32,705 nt of DNA from Chitinophagaceae bacterium (GTDB taxonomy: Bacteria; Bacteroidota; Bacteroidia; Chitinophagales; Chitinophagaceae). The stretch covers positions 1-32,705 of the forward strand of contig CANJQU010000046.1 in assembly GCA_947476485.1 (NCBI GenBank). The letters run 5' to 3'. Below the pieces are notes generated by a model. The model did not search any database, had not been told where the DNA came from, and saw nothing but the letters and a program-made list of their open reading frames with translations. The position numbers were made by a program, and so were the translations under genes. Shown here piece by piece: positions 30,459 to 32,705 of the stretch. How positions within the stretch are numbered: the stretch's first letter is position 1; each line of letters starts with the position of its first letter.

Positions 30459-31484
30459 TCACATTGGCGTAGTCGCATGTTCTTTCACATACTCCATCAC
30501 CTTGTTCACCATGTTCTTGGAACCGATGTAGATGGGTACGCGCTGGTGAAGCTCGGTTGGTACAATGTCGAGGATATTTTCGTGGCCGTTTGTGGCTTTG
30601 CCACCTGCCGCTTCTACTATGAAGGCCATTGGATTGCATTCATATTGCAGGCGCAGCTTGCCGTTGGGGTTGCTCTTGTCGGCCGGGTACATGAATATGC
30701 CGCCCTTTATCAGGGTACGGTGCATATCTGCCACCATAGAGCCTATGTAGCGTTGTGTCAGCGGGCGGCCTTCTTCCTTGTTGTGCTCCATGCAGTAGTT
30801 AAGATAAGCCTGCATACCGTCGGAGTATTTTATGCTGTTGCCCTGGTTCAGCGAGTATATCTTGCCATTCTCTGCACACTTCATATTAGGGTGAGACAGG
30901 CAGAACTCACCAATCGATGGTTCGAGGGTAAAGCCATTCACACCAAGGCGTGTGGCATACACCATCATAGTACTGGAACCGTAGATTATATATCCGGCGG
31001 CCATCAGGTTTTTACCAGCCTGCAGAAAATCAGCTTCTGTGCATGGTTTGCCCAGCTCGCTTACACGGCGGTAAATAGCGAAAATGGTGCCTATGGGTGC
31101 GTTCACATCAATATTAGAAGAGCCATCCAGCGGATCGAAGAGGACTACATACTTTGAGTTTGCCGAGAAAGTATCCTGGTATGAGATGTGGTCGTCATTT
31201 TCTTCGGAGCCAATACCGGCACACTCGGTGCAGTTCTGCAGGATGTTGATGAGGGTATCATTGGCGAAGATATCCAGCTTCATCTGCTCCTCACCCTGCA
31301 CATTGGTAGCGCCATGCTTGCCCAGTATGTCTACAAGGCCGGCCCTACGCACCTGGTTGTTGATCACCTTTCCTGCCAGACCAAGGTCTCTGAGAATAGC
31401 AGACAGATCACCTGTTGCCTGCGGGAATTTGCGGGTCTCCTGGATGGTAAACTCATCCATGGTTATTAGCTTACTTTGCGACAT
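30459..31484 (-). CDS. fbp: Class I fructose-1,6-bisphosphatase
   Basis: Fbp removes the 1-phosphate of fructose-1,6-bisphosphate, the irreversible step of gluconeogenesis, in the cytoplasm. The 341-residue length is normal for class I. The metal and catalytic motifs are intact: the SEEND glutamates (94-95), FDPLDGSSNIDVNAPIGTIF (116-135, with Asp117, Asp120) and the C-terminal LQYECNPMAFIVEAAGG holding the last metal Glu. ATG 31484 agrees with a strong promoter 20-50 nt upstream and with the family start. It is transcribed alone, with a terminator immediately after. It shares a short intergenic region with the divergent lipoprotein gene. Confidence 0.97.
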   Translation of the reverse strand: MSQSKLITMDEFTIQETRKFPQATGDLSAILRDLGLAGKVINNQVRRAGLVDILGKHGATNVQGEEQMKLDIFANDTLINILQNCTECAGIGSEENDDHISYQDTFSANSKYVVLFDPLDGSSNIDVNAPIGTIFAIYRRVSELGKPCTEADFLQAGKNLMAAGYIIYGSSTMMVYATRLGVNGFTLEPSIGEFCLSHPNMKCAENGKIYSLNQGNSIKYSDGMQAYLNYCMEHNKEEGRPLTQRYIGSMVADMHRTLIKGGIFMYPADKSNPNGKLRLQYECNPMAFIVEAAGGKATNGHENILDIVPTELHQRVPIYIGSKNMVNKVMEYVKEHATTPM

Positions 31485-31504
31485 TATATTATTTTATAGT
31501 TGGC

Positions 31505-31535
31505 CAAAATTAAAGAAGAATCAGAAGGATACCAA
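31505..31535 (-). promoter_or_regulatory. Promoter of fbp
   Basis: Minus strand: TTG (31533-31535), a 20-nt spacer, TAATTTTG (31505-31512). Exact TAnnTTTG and ideal spacing; one of the two best promoters in the window. Confidence 0.75.
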
Positions 31536-31592
31536 TTGGCATTGTTTTTTATTGCGGTTGAATAACCGGCAAATACATATGTTACCATCTGT

Positions 31593-31600
31593 TAACTTTG
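31593..31600 (+). promoter_or_regulatory. -7 element of the lipoprotein gene
   Basis: TAACTTTG matches TAnnTTTG exactly, 28 nt before ATG 31628. No clear -33 TTG. This also argues against the TTG start at 31598, which lies inside the element. Confidence 0.5.
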
Positions 31601-31627
31601 GGCGAACCCGGAAAAAACATACTTACA

Positions 31628-32356
31628 ATGATATTAAAATACCTACGCTGCTTTATTTTACTGGCTTGCATAACCGCTACAATGGGCAGTTGCAGGCTGC
31701 TTCACGAAAACTCGAAATATGATTTTAATGACGGCATCTACCAGACGAAACGCTTTTCTCACGACCGGGTGTATGTATTGAGACTGGATGATGATACGAT
31801 CTCGGTATTCCCTGTGCTGCAGTTCAAAGACTCCACCGCCATTCTCACAAAGCAACGGGTCAACTATACGCCGATACAAAAGAAATTCAAGGACAACAAG
31901 GTATCCCATACTTTCTACAAGCCATCCTTTGACCTGGATGTAATAACGATACCACTGAAATTCAGACCCGCTACTTATATACTGCCAAACCAGCTCAATA
32001 CCAACTTCAATGGCGCGGCATTTTGCGGTTATCGCATAGACGCTTACAAAGTGAACTACAAACGAACACCGCTGAATGTCTACAAGCAAAAAGTAAAACA
32101 CATCGGCTACAGCGCCGGCCTGTTCGCCGGCATCGGCAACACCCTTGTTGATGACAACACATTGAATATAGCCGGCACCGACCTGCTGTATGAGGGTATG
32201 ATACTGATAACCGGGGTTGCCGCAAACGTAGCGGTGGAAAGCATTACATTCGGCATATCGCTGGGTACGGATTACCTGCTGGATCAATACAGCAGCAACT
32301 GGATATACCAGGGCAAGCCATGCATAGGTTTCACGGTAGGCCTTGACTTAAATTAG
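31628..32356 (+). CDS. Predicted lipoprotein, function unknown
   Basis: The 242-residue product begins MILKYLRCFILLACITATMG followed by Ser-Cys22, a signal peptide with a lipobox-like MGSC; it is probably lipidated and held at the inner or outer membrane. The mature part is beta-rich (VYVLRLDDDTISVFPVL, AFCGYRIDAYKVNYK), then two glycine-rich hydrophobic segments near the end (YSAGLFAGIGNTLV and MILITGVAANVAVESITFG). No known family recognised. ATG 31628 is chosen because it starts the signal peptide; the upstream TTG frame overlaps the promoter. It converges with the metalloprotease gene; stops are 6 nt apart. Confidence 0.7.
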   Translation: MILKYLRCFILLACITATMGSCRLLHENSKYDFNDGIYQTKRFSHDRVYVLRLDDDTISVFPVLQFKDSTAILTKQRVNYTPIQKKFKDNKVSHTFYKPSFDLDVITIPLKFRPATYILPNQLNTNFNGAAFCGYRIDAYKVNYKRTPLNVYKQKVKHIGYSAGLFAGIGNTLVDDNTLNIAGTDLLYEGMILITGVAANVAVESITFGISLGTDYLLDQYSSNWIYQGKPCIGFTVGLDLN

Positions 32357-32362
32357 AAGCTT

Positions 32363-32705
32363 TTATTTTCCGCCGTTTGCATGCAGATCGTTACGGCAAC
32401 TGCTGTCCAGCTCAGGCACCACGCTCACCATACCCGGGAGCACGCCATAAGTATCGATAGCATAATACATGAGGCAATGGGAATTGCTGCAGTGATTGTT
32501 GTGGGCGGTATCCTGGTGAAACACCTGCATAGGGGTGCCAAGATTCACCAATCCGAGTATATGCCCGAACTCGTGCTCCAGCACACTGGTCTCCAGCGCC
32601 ACGCGCGACACCTGCCCTACCCCGCCGGAGTTAGCGAAAATGTCTTTGCCGAAGAGACAGATGGACGTATTGCGGTAGGCAAAACCCAAAGTGCTCAGCG
32701 ATGGC
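32363..32705 (-). CDS. Metzincin-like zinc metalloprotease, C-terminal part (5' end outside window)
   Basis: The frame stays open to the right edge, leaving about 114 C-terminal residues. The zinc motif HEFGHILGL (EHEFGHILGLVNLGT) and a downstream Met-turn-like HCLMYY indicate a metzincin-type protease, in the style of the 'membrane metalloprotease' proteins common in Bacteroidota. The position that normally gives the third ligand in HExxHxxGxxH is Asn here (HEFGHILGLVN); several later His residues (FHQDTAHNNHCSNSHC) might substitute, or the site may use two protein ligands. Cysteines around this region could form a disulfide, fitting an exported protein. Signal peptide is not visible because the N-terminus is missing. 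Confidence 0.75.
   Translation of the reverse strand, partial: PSLSTLGFAYRNTSICLFGKDIFANSGGVGQVSRVALETSVLEHEFGHILGLVNLGTPMQVFHQDTAHNNHCSNSHCLMYYAIDTYGVLPGMVSVVPELDSSCRNDLHANGGK

Noticed and set aside
30255-31157. 300-codon plus-strand open frame
   Set aside because: Antisense to fbp, whose motifs are unmistakable; composition is a shadow of the real frame.

Overview
The window looks like a chromosomal segment of a Bacteroidota bacterium, most plausibly close to the Chitinophagaceae. Direct signs are three secreted proteins with type IX secretion (T9SS) C-terminal sorting domains (one type A, two type B/gliding-motility type), start sites without clear Shine-Dalgarno sequences, and repeated matches to the Bacteroidota promoter pattern TTG / about 20 nt / TAnnTTTG in front of many genes. 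The genus-level guess is inference; there is no rRNA to settle it.

Layout. 1-857: the tail of an unidentified gene, a gene-poor stretch with short repeats, and tRNA-Asp(GTC) divergent from accA. 858-4068: accA (fatty-acid synthesis), dapA (lysine/diaminopimelate) and a convergent multi-pass membrane acyltransferase-like protein; the dapA terminator lies inside the end of the convergent gene. 4141-5417: about 1.3 kb without a convincing gene, holding three copies of a roughly 104-bp direct repeat, a strong double hairpin and other repeats, followed by a dinD homologue. 6261-8460: a probable 34-residue membrane peptide gene with its own promoter-like sequence and terminator, then ahcY and a row of hairpins including a perfect 30-bp palindrome. 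8461-14589 (all minus): a 61-residue membrane protein, a 1245-residue SNF2-type ATPase with two SWIM zinc fingers, and a phosphate pair in which a DUF47/PhoU-like protein is followed by a PiT transporter.

14780-25376 is a secreted/surface block: a 135-residue exported protein paired with a 1018-residue beta-propeller protein (type A sorting), an FkbM methyltransferase on the plus strand, and two tandem paralogous Ig/PKD-rich type B proteins. 25602-27924: a nitronate monooxygenase-like flavoprotein and an M16 zinc peptidase. 28196-30311 is the accessory part: an AT-rich three-gene cassette (HNH nuclease, small unknown alpha/beta protein, minimal nucleotidyltransferase) that converges on a HEPN/MNT toxin-antitoxin-like pair. 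30459-32705: fbp (gluconeogenesis), a lipoprotein divergent from it, and a partial metzincin-like metalloprotease.

Most housekeeping genes appear to be single transcription units. The most unusual material is the HNH-NTase cassette next to the HEPN/MNT pair, the 104-bp repeat cluster beside dinD, and the small-peptide gene upstream of ahcY. None of these could be tested here by database search.
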